A stretch of DNA of 49,350 bases from JANNMJ01 sp031397815 (GCA_031397815.1 JANNMJ010000227.1:1-49350); one strand, 5' to 3'. Counted from the first letter of the stretch, positions 7,762-16,914 are shown. Program-made: numbers and translations. The notes: generated by a model from the sequence alone, not told the origin.

Positions 7762-9348
7762 ATGGCATCGCCGACTGCTACCACGCTCTCGCCTGCTCAA
7801 CCGGCCCCGACCGGCCACCCACCGGGGCTTTTCGTGCTGTTCGCCACCGAGATGTGGGAGCGCTTCGCCTATTACGGGATGCGCGCCATCCTCAAGCTGT
7901 ACATGGCGAAAGCGCTGCTCTTCGACGAGAGTTTCTCGTCGGAGATCTACGGCTCGTATACCGGCTTGGTGTATCTGACGCCTCTGCTCGGCGGTTACGT
8001 CGCTGACCGTTACTGGGGCAACCGCCGCTCTATTATGGTGGGCGGGCTGCTGATGGCGCTCGGTCAGCTCATGCTTTTCGTGTCGGCCTCAACGCTTCAG
8101 AATCCCGGCAGCTCGCACCTGTTCTTCTACATCGGCCTGACGCTGATGATTTTCGGTAACGGTTTCTTCAAGCCGAATATCTCGTCGATGGTCGGGACGC
8201 TGTACCCGCCCGCCGATTCACGCATTGATGCGGCTTACACGATCTTCTACATGGGGATCAACTTGGGGGCATTCCTGTCGCCGTTCATCTGCGGTGGGCT
8301 AGGCGATACGGGCAACCCCGCCGATTTCAAGTGGGGTTTTCTGGCCGCCGCCATCGGGATGGTGATCGGTGTCATCACCTTCGAGCTGCTCAAAAACAAG
8401 TACGTCGTCAAGCCCGATGGGTCGGCACTCGGGGCAAGGCCGGAGCGTAAAGTATTGGCTGCCGGGGAAGCTCCAGCGGCCAAAATCACCACCAACAAGC
8501 TGCTGATGCTCGGCGGGCTGTTCGTGGCGGTGTTCTTCGGCTGGTGGAAAGTGGTCGGGGTCGACTTGATCGGCGCCATCATCTTTACGGCGATGCTCGT
8601 GGTGCCGCTCATCGTGATTTCCGACCCGTCGCTGACGGCGCGGGAGAAGGAAAAAATCTACGTCGTGCTGATTCTGAGCTTCTTCGTGATCTTCTTCTGG
8701 GGCGCTTTCGAGCAAGCCGGTAACTCGCTCACCACGTTTGCCGACCAGCAGACCGACCGGCAAATGGGTTCCTACATCGTTCCGGCGTCGTTCTTCCAAA
8801 GCATCAACGCGCTGGCGGTTATCGTTTTCGCGCCCATTATGGCCATTCTCTGGGGCTTCCTCAACCGGCGCGGTCTGGAGCCGTCGTCGCCGCTGAAGAT
8901 GGCGTATGGCTTGGCGTTTCTGGCGCTCGGTTACTTCGTCATCGCGCTGGGCGTGAAGGATGCGTCGGCCACCGCCAAAGTGTCGATGTTCTGGCTCATC
9001 GGCTTGTACGTCATACACACCTTCGGCGAGCTGTGCTTGTCGCCAATCGGGCTGGCGCTGGTCAACAAGCTTTCCCCAGCCCGTTTCGCTTCGCTGATGA
9101 TGGCCGTGTGGTTCTTGGCAACGGCTGCCGGTAACAAGTTTTCGGGCACCCTCGGCGCGCTTTACCCGGAGCCGGGCAAGCCCGCACCGCACTTTGCGGG
9201 CTTCGAGATTACGGGCCTTTATGAGTTCTTCATGGTGTTCGTCGTGCTTTGCGGCGCTGCGGCTTTTGCGCTGCTGCTCATCTACCGGATTCTGGTGCGG
9301 ATGATGGATGGGAACGAACCGACGCCGCCGGTGCAGCTCGCAGATTAA
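7762..9348 (+). CDS. POT-family proton-coupled peptide transporter
   Basis: A 528-residue inner-membrane symporter of the PTR2/POT family (major facilitator superfamily) importing di- and tripeptides with protons. The start at MASPTATTLS is preferred; the frame extends upstream to 7615 with a basic, non-conserved leader. The family signature ATEMWERFAYYGMRA on helix 1 contains the ExxERFxYY motif that couples protons. GSYTGLVYLTPLLGGYVADRYWG and FGNGFFKPNISSMVGTLY match the PTR2 signatures. About 12-14 hydrophobic segments are visible, ending in a helix followed by a short polar tail. Divergent from pckA and followed by a terminator, so monocistronic. Related to DtpT/YclF types. Confidence 0.93.
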   Translation: MASPTATTLSPAQPAPTGHPPGLFVLFATEMWERFAYYGMRAILKLYMAKALLFDESFSSEIYGSYTGLVYLTPLLGGYVADRYWGNRRSIMVGGLLMALGQLMLFVSASTLQNPGSSHLFFYIGLTLMIFGNGFFKPNISSMVGTLYPPADSRIDAAYTIFYMGINLGAFLSPFICGGLGDTGNPADFKWGFLAAAIGMVIGVITFELLKNKYVVKPDGSALGARPERKVLAAGEAPAAKITTNKLLMLGGLFVAVFFGWWKVVGVDLIGAIIFTAMLVVPLIVISDPSLTAREKEKIYVVLILSFFVIFFWGAFEQAGNSLTTFADQQTDRQMGSYIVPASFFQSINALAVIVFAPIMAILWGFLNRRGLEPSSPLKMAYGLAFLALGYFVIALGVKDASATAKVSMFWLIGLYVIHTFGELCLSPIGLALVNKLSPARFASLMMAVWFLATAAGNKFSGTLGALYPEPGKPAPHFAGFEITGLYEFFMVFVVLCGAAAFALLLIYRILVRMMDGNEPTPPVQLAD

Positions 9349-9393
9349 GCTGATTTTTTGATTTCGCGGATTTGATTCTGTGGATTTTCGTTT

Positions 9394-9430
9394 GCCGCCC
9401 CATTGGCTTCGTCGCTGGTGGGGCGGTTTG
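9394..9430 (+). terminator. Intrinsic terminator of the peptide transporter
   Basis: Stem CCGCCCCA / TGGGGCGG with an imperfect inner pairing, followed by TTTG, about 45 bp after the transporter stop. The remaining DNA up to 9582 shows no gene. Confidence 0.6.
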
Positions 9431-9582
9431 CGTTATGGCCGTCGTGGGGCACGATTAAATTTTTTTCTGCCCTGTGTCGATTTTGGGTCGTTCCCGTCGT
9501 CGTGTCAATGGAGCGGCCGCTGTAGGCGTCACGCTTGTAGGCTCACTTTCATTTTTTCTCCCCCCAAATCCCCCTCACCGCT

Positions 9583-10023
9583 ATGCGTTTCATGGCATTG
9601 GTCAAATCGAATCCCGACTCGGAAGCTGGCAAGATGCCTTCTGAGCAAGCCCTCGTCGAGATGGGTAAATTCAATGAAGAGCTGATTAAAGCCGGTATCC
9701 TGCTGGCGGGCGAAGGGCTGCACCCGACCTCAAAGGGCGTGCGGCTCAACTTCTCCAAAGGCAGCAAGCCGACCATCACTGACGGCCCGTTCGCCGAGAC
9801 CAAAGAGCTGCTCGGCGGCTTCTGGATGGTGCAGGTGAAATCGAAGGAAGAGGCTATCGAATGGTTCTCGCGGTGCCCTTCGGAAGTAGGCGAAATCGAG
9901 CTGCGGCAGGTGTTCGATGTCGCTGATTTCGAACCCGCCATTCAAACCGAAGCCGGACGCGCCACATTGGAAGCCGAAGAAGCGTTCCGCAAGCAGAGCC
10001 AGATGGGCGGTTCGGCTAATTAG
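9583..10023 (+). CDS. YCII/DGPF-domain protein
   Basis: A 146-residue cytoplasmic protein of the YCII-related superfamily. It begins MRFMALVKSNPDSEAG and carries the hallmark DGPFAETKELLGGFWM at about residues 66-81, followed by the KSKEEAIEW helix and ELRQVFDVADF. DGPF proteins are repeatedly found next to ECF sigma factors of group ECF42, exactly as here, where such a sigma gene follows on the same strand. Their biochemical role is not settled; a ferredoxin-like fold with possible small-molecule binding is known for the superfamily. The C-terminal 25 residues are a charged helix. A hairpin with a T-run separates it from the sigma gene, so the two may be only partly co-transcribed. Confidence 0.9.
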   Translation: MRFMALVKSNPDSEAGKMPSEQALVEMGKFNEELIKAGILLAGEGLHPTSKGVRLNFSKGSKPTITDGPFAETKELLGGFWMVQVKSKEEAIEWFSRCPSEVGEIELRQVFDVADFEPAIQTEAGRATLEAEEAFRKQSQMGGSAN

Positions 10024-10058
10024 GCCGGTCAAGCCCGCAAAGCGCCCCTTTCACCCCC

Positions 10059-10107
10059 GACCGCCTGCGGTTGATTCGCCCTGAATCAGCCGCAGGCGGT
10101 CGGTTTT
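10059..10107 (+). terminator. Hairpin between DGPF gene and sigma gene
   Basis: Long stem GACCGCCTGCGG...GATTC paired with GAATC...CCGCAGGCGGTC, followed by GGTTTTC. It is a strong intrinsic terminator or attenuator placed between two functionally linked genes. Confidence 0.7.
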
Positions 10108-10166
10108 CGTGGCAGATATTGCAGCACGCTCCGCCCTTTGCCTTCCTGACCCGATTTTCACTTTTG

Positions 10167-11435
10167 ATGACAACGCCGACGTCCGCCCACCGCGCCATTG
10201 ACGCCGTTTGGCGAATCGAATCCCCGAAGCTGATTGCCAAGCTCGTGCGCTTGATACGCGATGTGGGCCAAGCCGAAGACCTAGCGCACGACGCGCTGGT
10301 AGCCGCCCTCGAAAAATGGCCGCAGACCGGCGTGCCGCAAAACCCCGGCGCGTGGCTGATGCAAACCGCGAAAAACCGCGCCCTCGACCAGCTCCGCCGC
10401 GCCAAACGCCTCGATGCCCGCCACGCGACGCTGGCCTATGAGCTGGAAGCCGAGCAAGCCCGCGCAACGGCCGGGTTCGACGTTGCCCTCGATGACGATG
10501 TAGAGGATGACTTGCTGCGCCTCGTCTTCATCTCGTGCCATCCGGTGCTGGCGCGGGAGGCGCGGGTGGCGCTCACGCTGCGGCTGCTGGGCGGGCTGAG
10601 TACCGACGAAATCGCCCGCGCTTTTCTGGTCGCCGAACCCACCGTGGCGCAGCGCATCGTGCGCGCCAAGCGGACGCTGGCGGCGGCGCGGGTGCCGTTC
10701 GAGCTACCGTCAGCCCCTGACCGCGCCGCCCGATTGGCGTCGGTGCTCGAAGTCATCTACCTCATTTTCAACGAAGGCTACGCCGCCACCACCGGCGACG
10801 ATTGGATGCGTCCCGGCCTCTGCGACGAAGCCTTGCGCCTGATTCGAATCCTCTCCGGCCTGATGCCGCACGAGCCGGAAGTCCACGGCCTAGCGGCGCT
10901 CCTCGAAATCCAAGCCTCGCGCGCCGCCGCCCGCACCAGCCCAACCGGCGACCCTATTCTGCTCCTCGACCAAAACCGCACCCGTTGGGATCAGCTCCTC
11001 ATCCGGCGCGGCCTCGCGGCATTGGCCCACGCCGAAACCCTCGGCGGCGCCCTCGGACCGTATGCCCTGCAAGCGGCCATTGCGGCGTGCCACGCCCGCG
11101 CCACCACCGCCGCCGCCACCGATTGGGGCCGTATCGCGGCCCTCTACGACGCACTTTCGCAGCTCGCGCCCTCGGCTATCGTGGAGCTGAACCGCGCAGT
11201 GGCGCTCTCAATGGCGTTCGGCCCAGCCGCCGGGCTGGAGCTGGTCGATGCTCTCCTTGAAGAGCCGTCGCTCCAAACCTACCATTGGCTCCCCAGCGTG
11301 CGCGGCGATTTCCTCTTCCGCCTCGGCCGCCTGCCGGAAGCCCGCGCCGAGTTCGAGCGCGCCGCCCATCTGACCCGTAATGCCCGCGAAAAAGACCTTC
11401 TATTGACCCGCGCGGCGGGGTGCGGGGTGGAGTAG
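10167..11435 (+). CDS. ECF-type RNA polymerase sigma factor (ECF42, DUF6596)
   Basis: A 422-residue sigma factor from MTTPTSAHRAIDAVWR; an upstream extension to 10071 overlaps the hairpin and is rejected. Sigma region 2 lies at about residues 10-75 (LIRDVGQAEDLAHDALVAALEKWP, then NPGAWLMQTAKNRALDQLRR). Region 4 follows at about 120-180 (REARVALTLRLLGGLSTDEIARAFLVAEPTVAQRIVRAKR). The long C-terminal part (about 190-422) matches the helical extension typical of ECF42 (VIYLIFNEGYAA, LCDEALRLIRIL, LYDALSQLAPSAIVELNRAVA). In this group the extension replaces a separate anti-sigma factor as the regulatory device, and a DGPF gene is the usual neighbour, as found here. Confidence 0.93.
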   Translation: MTTPTSAHRAIDAVWRIESPKLIAKLVRLIRDVGQAEDLAHDALVAALEKWPQTGVPQNPGAWLMQTAKNRALDQLRRAKRLDARHATLAYELEAEQARATAGFDVALDDDVEDDLLRLVFISCHPVLAREARVALTLRLLGGLSTDEIARAFLVAEPTVAQRIVRAKRTLAAARVPFELPSAPDRAARLASVLEVIYLIFNEGYAATTGDDWMRPGLCDEALRLIRILSGLMPHEPEVHGLAALLEIQASRAAARTSPTGDPILLLDQNRTRWDQLLIRRGLAALAHAETLGGALGPYALQAAIAACHARATTAAATDWGRIAALYDALSQLAPSAIVELNRAVALSMAFGPAAGLELVDALLEEPSLQTYHWLPSVRGDFLFRLGRLPEARAEFERAAHLTRNAREKDLLLTRAAGCGVE

Positions 11436-11443
11436 GGCAGGAG

Positions 11444-11482
11444 TTGTCAAGAATTTTTCAGGAGGTCAGGAATTCTTGACAA
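11444..11482. repeat. Palindrome TTGTCAAGAATT / AATTCTTGACAA
   Basis: Perfect 12-bp inverted repeat with a 15-nt loop, 9 bp after the sigma-factor stop. There is no T-run beyond it, so it is not a classical terminator; it is immediately followed by another dispersed repeat. Confidence 0.7.
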
Positions 11483-11484
11483 GT

Positions 11485-11550
11485 GGGGTGGGGAACGCGG
11501 TTACGGCAACGCGGTTACAGCCACAGCGGTTGAGCAAGCGCCGATCAAAA
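11485..11550. repeat. Dispersed repeat GGGGTGGGGAACGCGGTTAC
   Basis: The 20-bp word at 11485-11504 occurs again, unchanged, at 39258-39277, and in both places the following 30 bp have similar GCGGTT / GAGCAA words. A second, partial copy (ACGCGGTTAC) follows directly here. Intergenic, function unknown. Confidence 0.65.
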
Positions 11551-11582
11551 CGCGCTACCCCAGCTCAACCCCCCACTAAGTT

Positions 11583-13142
11583 TTACTGCTTCGCAAACGT
11601 ATACGGGTCGTACTCCAGGAAATCATTCACCTTAATGGTGAGCGTCTTAACAGCGTCGCCATCCATATTGAAAGTAGCGGGGAACTGACCGTAGGCGGGG
11701 TTCGAGTACGTCAGGAGCCACTCGTCGCCGGTCATCCATTCAAGTTTGGCGGTGATGCCGGGGAGGTGCGGGAACGTGATGCGGAGGTCGCGCTTGCCTT
11801 CGGTGGCTACCGTGATATCGCCCATCAGCTCGTGGCGGTAGGTCCCGACGAACGCGGTGGGCTTACGCGGGAGCTTCTCTTTCTGTGCTTTCGCCACGCG
11901 CTCGGCTATGGCGGTGCGCAAGCGCGCATCTTCCGCTTCGCCGAGGCGGGTGAGCGTGAGGGCTTGCGCGGAACGGTCGACATACGGCACGCCGAGGTAC
12001 GCGTCGAGGAGCTGATAGCGGAGGCACTCGAAAAACGCCTGATTATCCTGATTCGTGAGGATGGCGATGCCAAGGCCCGCTTCCGGCACGAAGCACGTCC
12101 CCGACACGAAGCCGTCGGCGCCGCCGGTGTGCCAGTAAATCTGCTTGCCGTTGTAATCGGCGGTTTCAATGCCGAGGCCGTAGGCCACGAAATGCATCGG
12201 GCGGCGGGTGCTGCGGCGGCTCGAAAGCAGCGTGTTGGCGTCGCGGGTGCGTTGCAGCACGCTCCACGGCAGCAGGCGCTGACCAGTCGCGGTCTTCCCC
12301 GAATCGAGCTGAAACTGGAGCCATTTGCTCAAATCGCCCACGCACGACACGATGGACGCGGCCGGCGCGAGGGCATCGACGTGGTCATACGGCAGCTTAT
12401 CGAGGCGCCCCATGCCGGTGGTGTACGGGCGGGCGATGTTCGGCCGATTCTCGGCGCCCGCCGTCAGGGCGTACGAGTTGGTCATGCCGAGGGGCTTGAA
12501 GTAGTGGTTCGTCACGAAGCTCTCCCACGGCTCGCCGCTCACTTTGCCCACGATCTCCCCGGCCGTCAGGAACCCGGCGTTGCAGTAGCCATACTCCTGC
12601 CGAAACTGGTTGACGGGCTTCAGCAGCCGCATCCGTCGGATGATTTCGGCGCGGGGCAGGTCGGAGTTCCAGAAGGTGAAATCCCCCTGAAACGTCTTGG
12701 TGCCGAGCCGGTGACTGAGCACATCGCGGAGCGTGACGAGCTGCGAGGAAGTAGGGTCGTAAAGGGCAAAATCGGGCAGGTAAGTCGTGACTTTCGCATC
12801 CAGATTCAGCTTTTTCTGCTCCACCAGCTCACTCACGGCCATTCCGGTGAACAGCTTGGAGTTGGAGGCGATATAAAACAGCGTCTGGTCATCGACCAGC
12901 TCCGGCTTCCCGACTTCGCGCACGCCGTACCCCTTACTCGCCACCACTTTCCCGTCTTTCACCACCGCCACGGCCATTCCGGGGATATTCCACGCCTTCA
13001 TCCCCCGGCGGATATACGAATCAAGCGAATCGCGCACGAACGCCGGGCCATTGACGGCCGGCGCCCCGGCCATTTGCGCGCGGGCTGATAAGAGAGGGGC
13101 CGCCGCCAGCAGCGCAGCCGAGAGAAGGAGGGCTTTTTTCAC
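11583..13142 (-). CDS. Secreted serine hydrolase, class C beta-lactamase fold
   Basis: About 519 residues. I choose the GTG at 13142 because it starts a clean signal peptide (KKALLLSAALLAAAPLLSARAQ); the ATG-started frame to 13280 runs through an intergenic repeat. The catalytic set of the penicillin-binding/class C superfamily is present: SNSK (SxxK nucleophile and base), YCN in EYGYCNAGFL (YxN), and HTGG near residue 370 in place of KTG. The C-terminal 90 residues (from FVGTYRHELMGDI) form the small beta-barrel domain (DUF3471-like) common in these proteins. Such enzymes are esterases, D-aminopeptidases or peptidases; the substrate cannot be read from sequence. A TACCTTCG word 5-6 bp before the start resembles a degenerate -7 element. 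Confidence 0.88.
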   Translation of the reverse strand: MKKALLLSAALLAAAPLLSARAQMAGAPAVNGPAFVRDSLDSYIRRGMKAWNIPGMAVAVVKDGKVVASKGYGVREVGKPELVDDQTLFYIASNSKLFTGMAVSELVEQKKLNLDAKVTTYLPDFALYDPTSSQLVTLRDVLSHRLGTKTFQGDFTFWNSDLPRAEIIRRMRLLKPVNQFRQEYGYCNAGFLTAGEIVGKVSGEPWESFVTNHYFKPLGMTNSYALTAGAENRPNIARPYTTGMGRLDKLPYDHVDALAPAASIVSCVGDLSKWLQFQLDSGKTATGQRLLPWSVLQRTRDANTLLSSRRSTRRPMHFVAYGLGIETADYNGKQIYWHTGGADGFVSGTCFVPEAGLGIAILTNQDNQAFFECLRYQLLDAYLGVPYVDRSAQALTLTRLGEAEDARLRTAIAERVAKAQKEKLPRKPTAFVGTYRHELMGDITVATEGKRDLRITFPHLPGITAKLEWMTGDEWLLTYSNPAYGQFPATFNMDGDAVKTLTIKVNDFLEYDPYTFAKQ

Positions 13143-13238
13143 GGTGACGAAGGTAAAGCCGTACCCGTGGTTTTGGAGGTTTTCACGCGGGGCTCTGGCC
13201 CCGTGTGGGGTATTTGCAGGTCTCTTGACCTGCCAACC

Positions 13239-13323
13239 TACGTATTCGGCACCGTCTCGGTGCCGGTGGAAGAGAGCCAATTGGCCTCAGTAGCTCCGGC
13301 ACCGAGACGGTGCCGGGTACGTC
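13239..13323. repeat. REPIN-like paired palindrome, copy 1
   Basis: Two copies of a 17-bp palindrome in opposite orientation: GGCACCGTCTCGGTGCC at 13248-13264 and its complement GGCACCGAGACGGTGCC at about 13298-13314, bordered by TACGTATTC and GGGTACGT. The spacer of about 31 bp is unrelated to that of the second copy at 19721. This matches the layout of REP doublets forming a hairpin. It lies in the 5' region of the serine hydrolase gene. Confidence 0.85.
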
Positions 13324-13419
13324 GGAATGCGCCCGTCTTGGGTGCGGGCCAGAGTCCCGCGAATAGCCCGCACGGGGCAGAGCCCCGCGCGATTTGTACA
13401 AAACATCGCGAATGAATTG

Positions 13420-13481
13420 GTCTGAAATACCCCAAGGGGTTTCATCCCAGAAGCCCGGGGTTGCCGCAGGCTACCCCGGGC
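13420..13481. repeat. Intergenic palindromes at BamA-like 3' end
   Basis: TACCCCAAGGGGT-type inverted repeat followed by a larger hairpin GCCCGGGGT / ACCCCGGGC with an 11-nt loop. No gene is present between 13324 and 13517. The block could terminate transcription of the BamA/TamA-like gene but lacks a T-run. Confidence 0.5.
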
Positions 13482-13517
13482 TTGCGCAGGCTATCCGGCC
13501 CACTCACCAAAAACCCC

Positions 13518-16058
13518 CTAAAACGGATACCCAATCCCCAGATTAAACGCCGTATTCCCCGTCTCGCTCCATTTCGGCAGCACGTACCGGCTCTGCCCAT
13601 CCGCCACGGTCGGGTCGTAAACCCTAACGGCGGCGTCGAGGCGGAGGACGAGGAACGAGAAATCGAACCGCAGCCCGGCGCCGGTGCCGAGGGCGATTTC
13701 CTCTAGAAAACGCGTTGGGCGGAATTTGGCGCCGAAGCGGTCATCCTCTGAAAGTGTCCAAGTGTTACCGGCATCGACGAAGAGGGCGCCTTTTAGGAAG
13801 CCGAAAATGGGCGCCCGGTATTCGAGGTTGCCTTCGAGAAGCAGCTCGCCGGGTTGTTCGAGGGGGTCGCGGATGGTTCGGCCGCTGACTTCGAGATTCT
13901 CCTGATGGTAGGAACCGGGGCCGAGGCGCCGGGGCCGCCACGCCCGCACCGACGACGGGCCACCCGCGAAGAAGTACTTATCGTACGGCAGCACCCCGAT
14001 CCCTTCCGTAGAAAGAACCGACAGCCGCCCCGTAGTAGCATCTTCGAGCGAGCGGGCCACGCCGCCGTTGAAGCGCGCCACTACGAAATGCTCCGGCGAG
14101 AGCTTCCAGTACCGCCGCACATCAACCGCGACTTTCACGAAGGCGAACACCGGCAGATTATTCGGTAGCACCCGCTCGTAATCAAACGCGAGATTGGTCA
14201 GGCCGCCGATCTCGAAGAGCAGCCGCGAGTACACGGCGTCGCGGGTTTGAGCGAAATCGTTGGAGTTGTAAATGCGTTGCAGGTTGATGCTTGGCACAAT
14301 CTGCGCCTGAAACGACTTGATGAGCGGGAACCCGCGCGCCGCGTAATCGTCGAGGGTTTTGCGGAACGCCGGGTTGAGCGTGGCGTCGATGATGCTGATA
14401 TCGACCGGCGCGAAGATGTATTGCAGATTCGGGCTGCGCTGCCAGATATAATCGTAGGTAAACTCCAGGTTGCCGCGCTTGTACTCGTCGCGGTTGATGT
14501 AGGTGTACGCGACGGTGAGGCGGGTGCGCGGGTTGTAGGGCGCGTATTTTCGGTCGAAGCGCGGGGAGGTGAGCAGCACGCGGGGGAAAATCAGACTCAG
14601 GTTTCCGCCGATTTGCGTCGCCAGAATCCCGCGCTGCGAGTTGGCATCACTCACGAACGGAAACTGCCCTTCCAACGACCCGCGTAAGCCGATATCGAGC
14701 AGCTCGCCGCCCTGAAACACGTTCCGCACCCGCAGCCGCAACGAGCCGAACGGCCCCGGCAGCTGCGCCGAAACGGTGCCGCCGCCTTCCGTGGTCTCCT
14801 GATACTTGCGCTGCGGCGTGAGGCTGATGCGCGAGTTGAGGTAGCGCACGGGCACGCCGCCGTTGAGCGAATCGCGCCGGACGGAATCGAGCGGCGTCGG
14901 CGCTTTGCGGAAGCCTACGCCGACGAATCGGAACAAATCGAGGTCGGAAAACTGCCGTTGCGTGCGGTTCGCGGCATCCGGCGAGTAGAGCTGGCCCGGC
15001 CGCAGCTCCAGCTTCCGGTCGAGCGCCCACGGCCGGATGTGGTGCGTGTAGGCGAGGTACCGCACCGAGTCGTAGAGCACCGTATCACGCTGGATGCCGA
15101 ACCGGGTCTGGTCGGCGTCGGCCAACACGGTCACGCGGCGGAGGCGGTACACGGTGTGATGCTTCTCGCCGGCGGGGTTGTCGATGATGGTCGTGACCTT
15201 CACCCGCTCGGGGTTCGTGGTATCGGCAATGAACGAGATGTATTGCTGCCGAAACGTGTAGTAGCCGTTGTTTTTGAGGAGCGTTTCGAGGCGCGTGCGC
15301 TCTTGGCCGAGGAGGTCGGCGTCGTAGCGCTGGTTTTCGCGCAGGATGCGGGCGTCTTCCTTGCGCGCTTGGAGCTGGTCGCGGTCGCGGCGCACGATGG
15401 CGGCCACGATGGGGTCGGCAATCGAGTCACGCAGCGACGCGATGGTCGATTCCGGGCCTTCCGTCACGTTGTACTCCACGGTCATCTTCCGCCCGCTGAG
15501 GGTGGATTTGGCGGTCACTTTCCCCCGGAAAAAGCCCTTACTCGCCAGATAAATCGTCATCTGGTCGAGGGTTTTGGCGGTTTTCGTCGAATCGTAAATC
15601 ACCGGCGGCTCGCCGAGCTTGCGCATGAAGAAGTTGCCTTTCTCCTTCCGGAGCACCAGATTCTTGCGCTTGCGCTCACGCTTCTCGAACAAATCGACAA
15701 TCTTGAGCGAGTCGCCCGCCGCCGCCCGAATCTTATCCTCATACTGCTGCTCCACCTTTTGCAGCCGCGCATCAATCATCTCGGGCTTGTAGGCGCGCTT
15801 GCCTTGCAGCCAGAACCACAGCTTCGGCGTACCGCCGAAAAGCGGCAGCGTCGATTGCGGCTTCTGCTGATAAAGCACCGCCAACGCGGCTGGGTCGGCC
15901 TGCTTCACGCCCTTGAGCTGCGCCTGATAGAAGAGGTTTTCGCCGGGTTTCAGGAAACCGGTGGGCGTACAGGCAGCCAGCGCACTCGTGAGGAGCAGCG
16001 CCAGCGCCGCCCAGCCGCGACCTTTGCGACCCGGCCCAACCAACTTTCCACGCGACAT
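13518..16058 (-). CDS. BamA/TamA-family outer-membrane protein, lipoprotein type
   Basis: About 846 residues. Omp85-superfamily barrel that helps insert proteins or other substrates in the outer membrane. The start MSRGKLVGPG is preferred over an ATG seven codons upstream because the latter overlaps the divergent methyltransferase start. A lipobox LTSALAAC shows acylation of the mature N-terminus, usual for this Bacteroidota subgroup. POTRA-like segments occupy roughly residues 35-400 (LDQMTIYLASKGFFRGKV; RLETLLKNNGYYTFRQQYI; LYSPDAANRTQRQFSDLDLFR). The C-terminal half is a 16-strand-type barrel with the characteristic FFAGGPSSVRAWRPRRLGPGSY (RGF/RAW motif of strand 12-loop L6) and a final strand ending in phenylalanine. 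It is not a classical BamA: five clear POTRAs are not evident. Divergent from an RNA methyltransferase. Confidence 0.9.
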   Translation of the reverse strand: MSRGKLVGPGRKGRGWAALALLLTSALAACTPTGFLKPGENLFYQAQLKGVKQADPAALAVLYQQKPQSTLPLFGGTPKLWFWLQGKRAYKPEMIDARLQKVEQQYEDKIRAAAGDSLKIVDLFEKRERKRKNLVLRKEKGNFFMRKLGEPPVIYDSTKTAKTLDQMTIYLASKGFFRGKVTAKSTLSGRKMTVEYNVTEGPESTIASLRDSIADPIVAAIVRRDRDQLQARKEDARILRENQRYDADLLGQERTRLETLLKNNGYYTFRQQYISFIADTTNPERVKVTTIIDNPAGEKHHTVYRLRRVTVLADADQTRFGIQRDTVLYDSVRYLAYTHHIRPWALDRKLELRPGQLYSPDAANRTQRQFSDLDLFRFVGVGFRKAPTPLDSVRRDSLNGGVPVRYLNSRISLTPQRKYQETTEGGGTVSAQLPGPFGSLRLRVRNVFQGGELLDIGLRGSLEGQFPFVSDANSQRGILATQIGGNLSLIFPRVLLTSPRFDRKYAPYNPRTRLTVAYTYINRDEYKRGNLEFTYDYIWQRSPNLQYIFAPVDISIIDATLNPAFRKTLDDYAARGFPLIKSFQAQIVPSINLQRIYNSNDFAQTRDAVYSRLLFEIGGLTNLAFDYERVLPNNLPVFAFVKVAVDVRRYWKLSPEHFVVARFNGGVARSLEDATTGRLSVLSTEGIGVLPYDKYFFAGGPSSVRAWRPRRLGPGSYHQENLEVSGRTIRDPLEQPGELLLEGNLEYRAPIFGFLKGALFVDAGNTWTLSEDDRFGAKFRPTRFLEEIALGTGAGLRFDFSFLVLRLDAAVRVYDPTVADGQSRYVLPKWSETGNTAFNLGIGYPF

Positions 16059-16069
16059 CTCTTTCGACA

Positions 16070-16840
16070 ATGCTGACAAAGGCTACAATTCGGTTCCTGA
16101 CAGATTTACAACAAAGGAAACACCGCTTGGCGCACGGCTTGTTCGTGGTGGAGGGCGCGAAGTCGGTGCGCGAGCTGTTGGAGTCGGCTTTGCAGACCGA
16201 CCGCGTGTACGGTACGGCGGCGTTCGCAGTTGAAAACCACGCCCTTTTGCAGCGCGCCGGGGTCGAGTTCGAGGAAGCAACTTCCGATGAATTGACCCGC
16301 GTCGGGTCGTTGGTCACGAATGATGCCGCGCTCGCGGTCGTGCATCTGCCGCCGTTCGAGCCGGAAGACCTCGTGCTGCCGCCCGACGAGCTGACCCTCG
16401 CCCTCGCCGACGTCCGCGACCCCGGCAACGTCGGCACCATCATCCGGCTAGCCGATTGGTACGGCGTGCGCCGCGTCATCTGCTCCCCGACCACCGCCGA
16501 CCCGTTCTCGCCGAAAGCCGTCAGCGCCTCAATGGGGTCGATTTTTAGGGTCGAAATCTTCTTCGCCGACCTGCCCAGCTTCCTCGCCGCGCTGCCGCCG
16601 GAATTCCCCGCCGTCTACGGCGCCGACTTGGCGGGTCGCAACGTCCACACCGTCGCGCTGCGCCCGGCGGGCCTGCTCGTCCTCGGCTCCGAAAGCCACG
16701 GCCTGCCGCCGGACGTCGCCGCCGCCCTCACCGAGCGGCTGCACATCCCGCGTCGGGGTCGCGCCGAATCGCTCAACGTGGCGATGGCGACGGCCGTGCT
16801 GCTCGATAATTTCTTCCGAAACGAACCCATTAGCGCCTAG
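16070..16840 (+). CDS. TrmH/SpoU-family RNA 2'-O-methyltransferase
   Basis: A 256-residue SPOUT enzyme that methylates ribose 2'-OH in rRNA or tRNA with S-adenosylmethionine. The N-terminal 30 residues with QQRKHRLAHGLFVVEGAKSV form the SpoU substrate-binding opening. The three knotted-domain motifs are present: LADVRDPGNVGTIIRLADWYG (motif 1), LLVLGSESHGLP (motif 2) and IPRRGRAESLNVAMATAVLL (motif 3, with the Ser-Leu-Asn of the cofactor knot). The target nucleotide is not predictable. Its start codon lies 11 bp from the divergent BamA-like start, so the two promoters must interlock. Confidence 0.93.
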   Translation: MLTKATIRFLTDLQQRKHRLAHGLFVVEGAKSVRELLESALQTDRVYGTAAFAVENHALLQRAGVEFEEATSDELTRVGSLVTNDAALAVVHLPPFEPEDLVLPPDELTLALADVRDPGNVGTIIRLADWYGVRRVICSPTTADPFSPKAVSASMGSIFRVEIFFADLPSFLAALPPEFPAVYGADLAGRNVHTVALRPAGLLVLGSESHGLPPDVAAALTERLHIPRRGRAESLNVAMATAVLLDNFFRNEPISA

Positions 16841-16914
16841 CCGAGCGTCTTGCGCCCGACTGCCCCTCGCGCGGCGCTTGAAACGTAACCGCTACGCCCG
16901 AACTTCGCCCCCAG

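Noticed and set aside
13143..13280. N-terminal extension of the serine hydrolase
   Set aside because: It crosses the REPIN-like repeat and precedes a clean signal peptide that begins with GTG.
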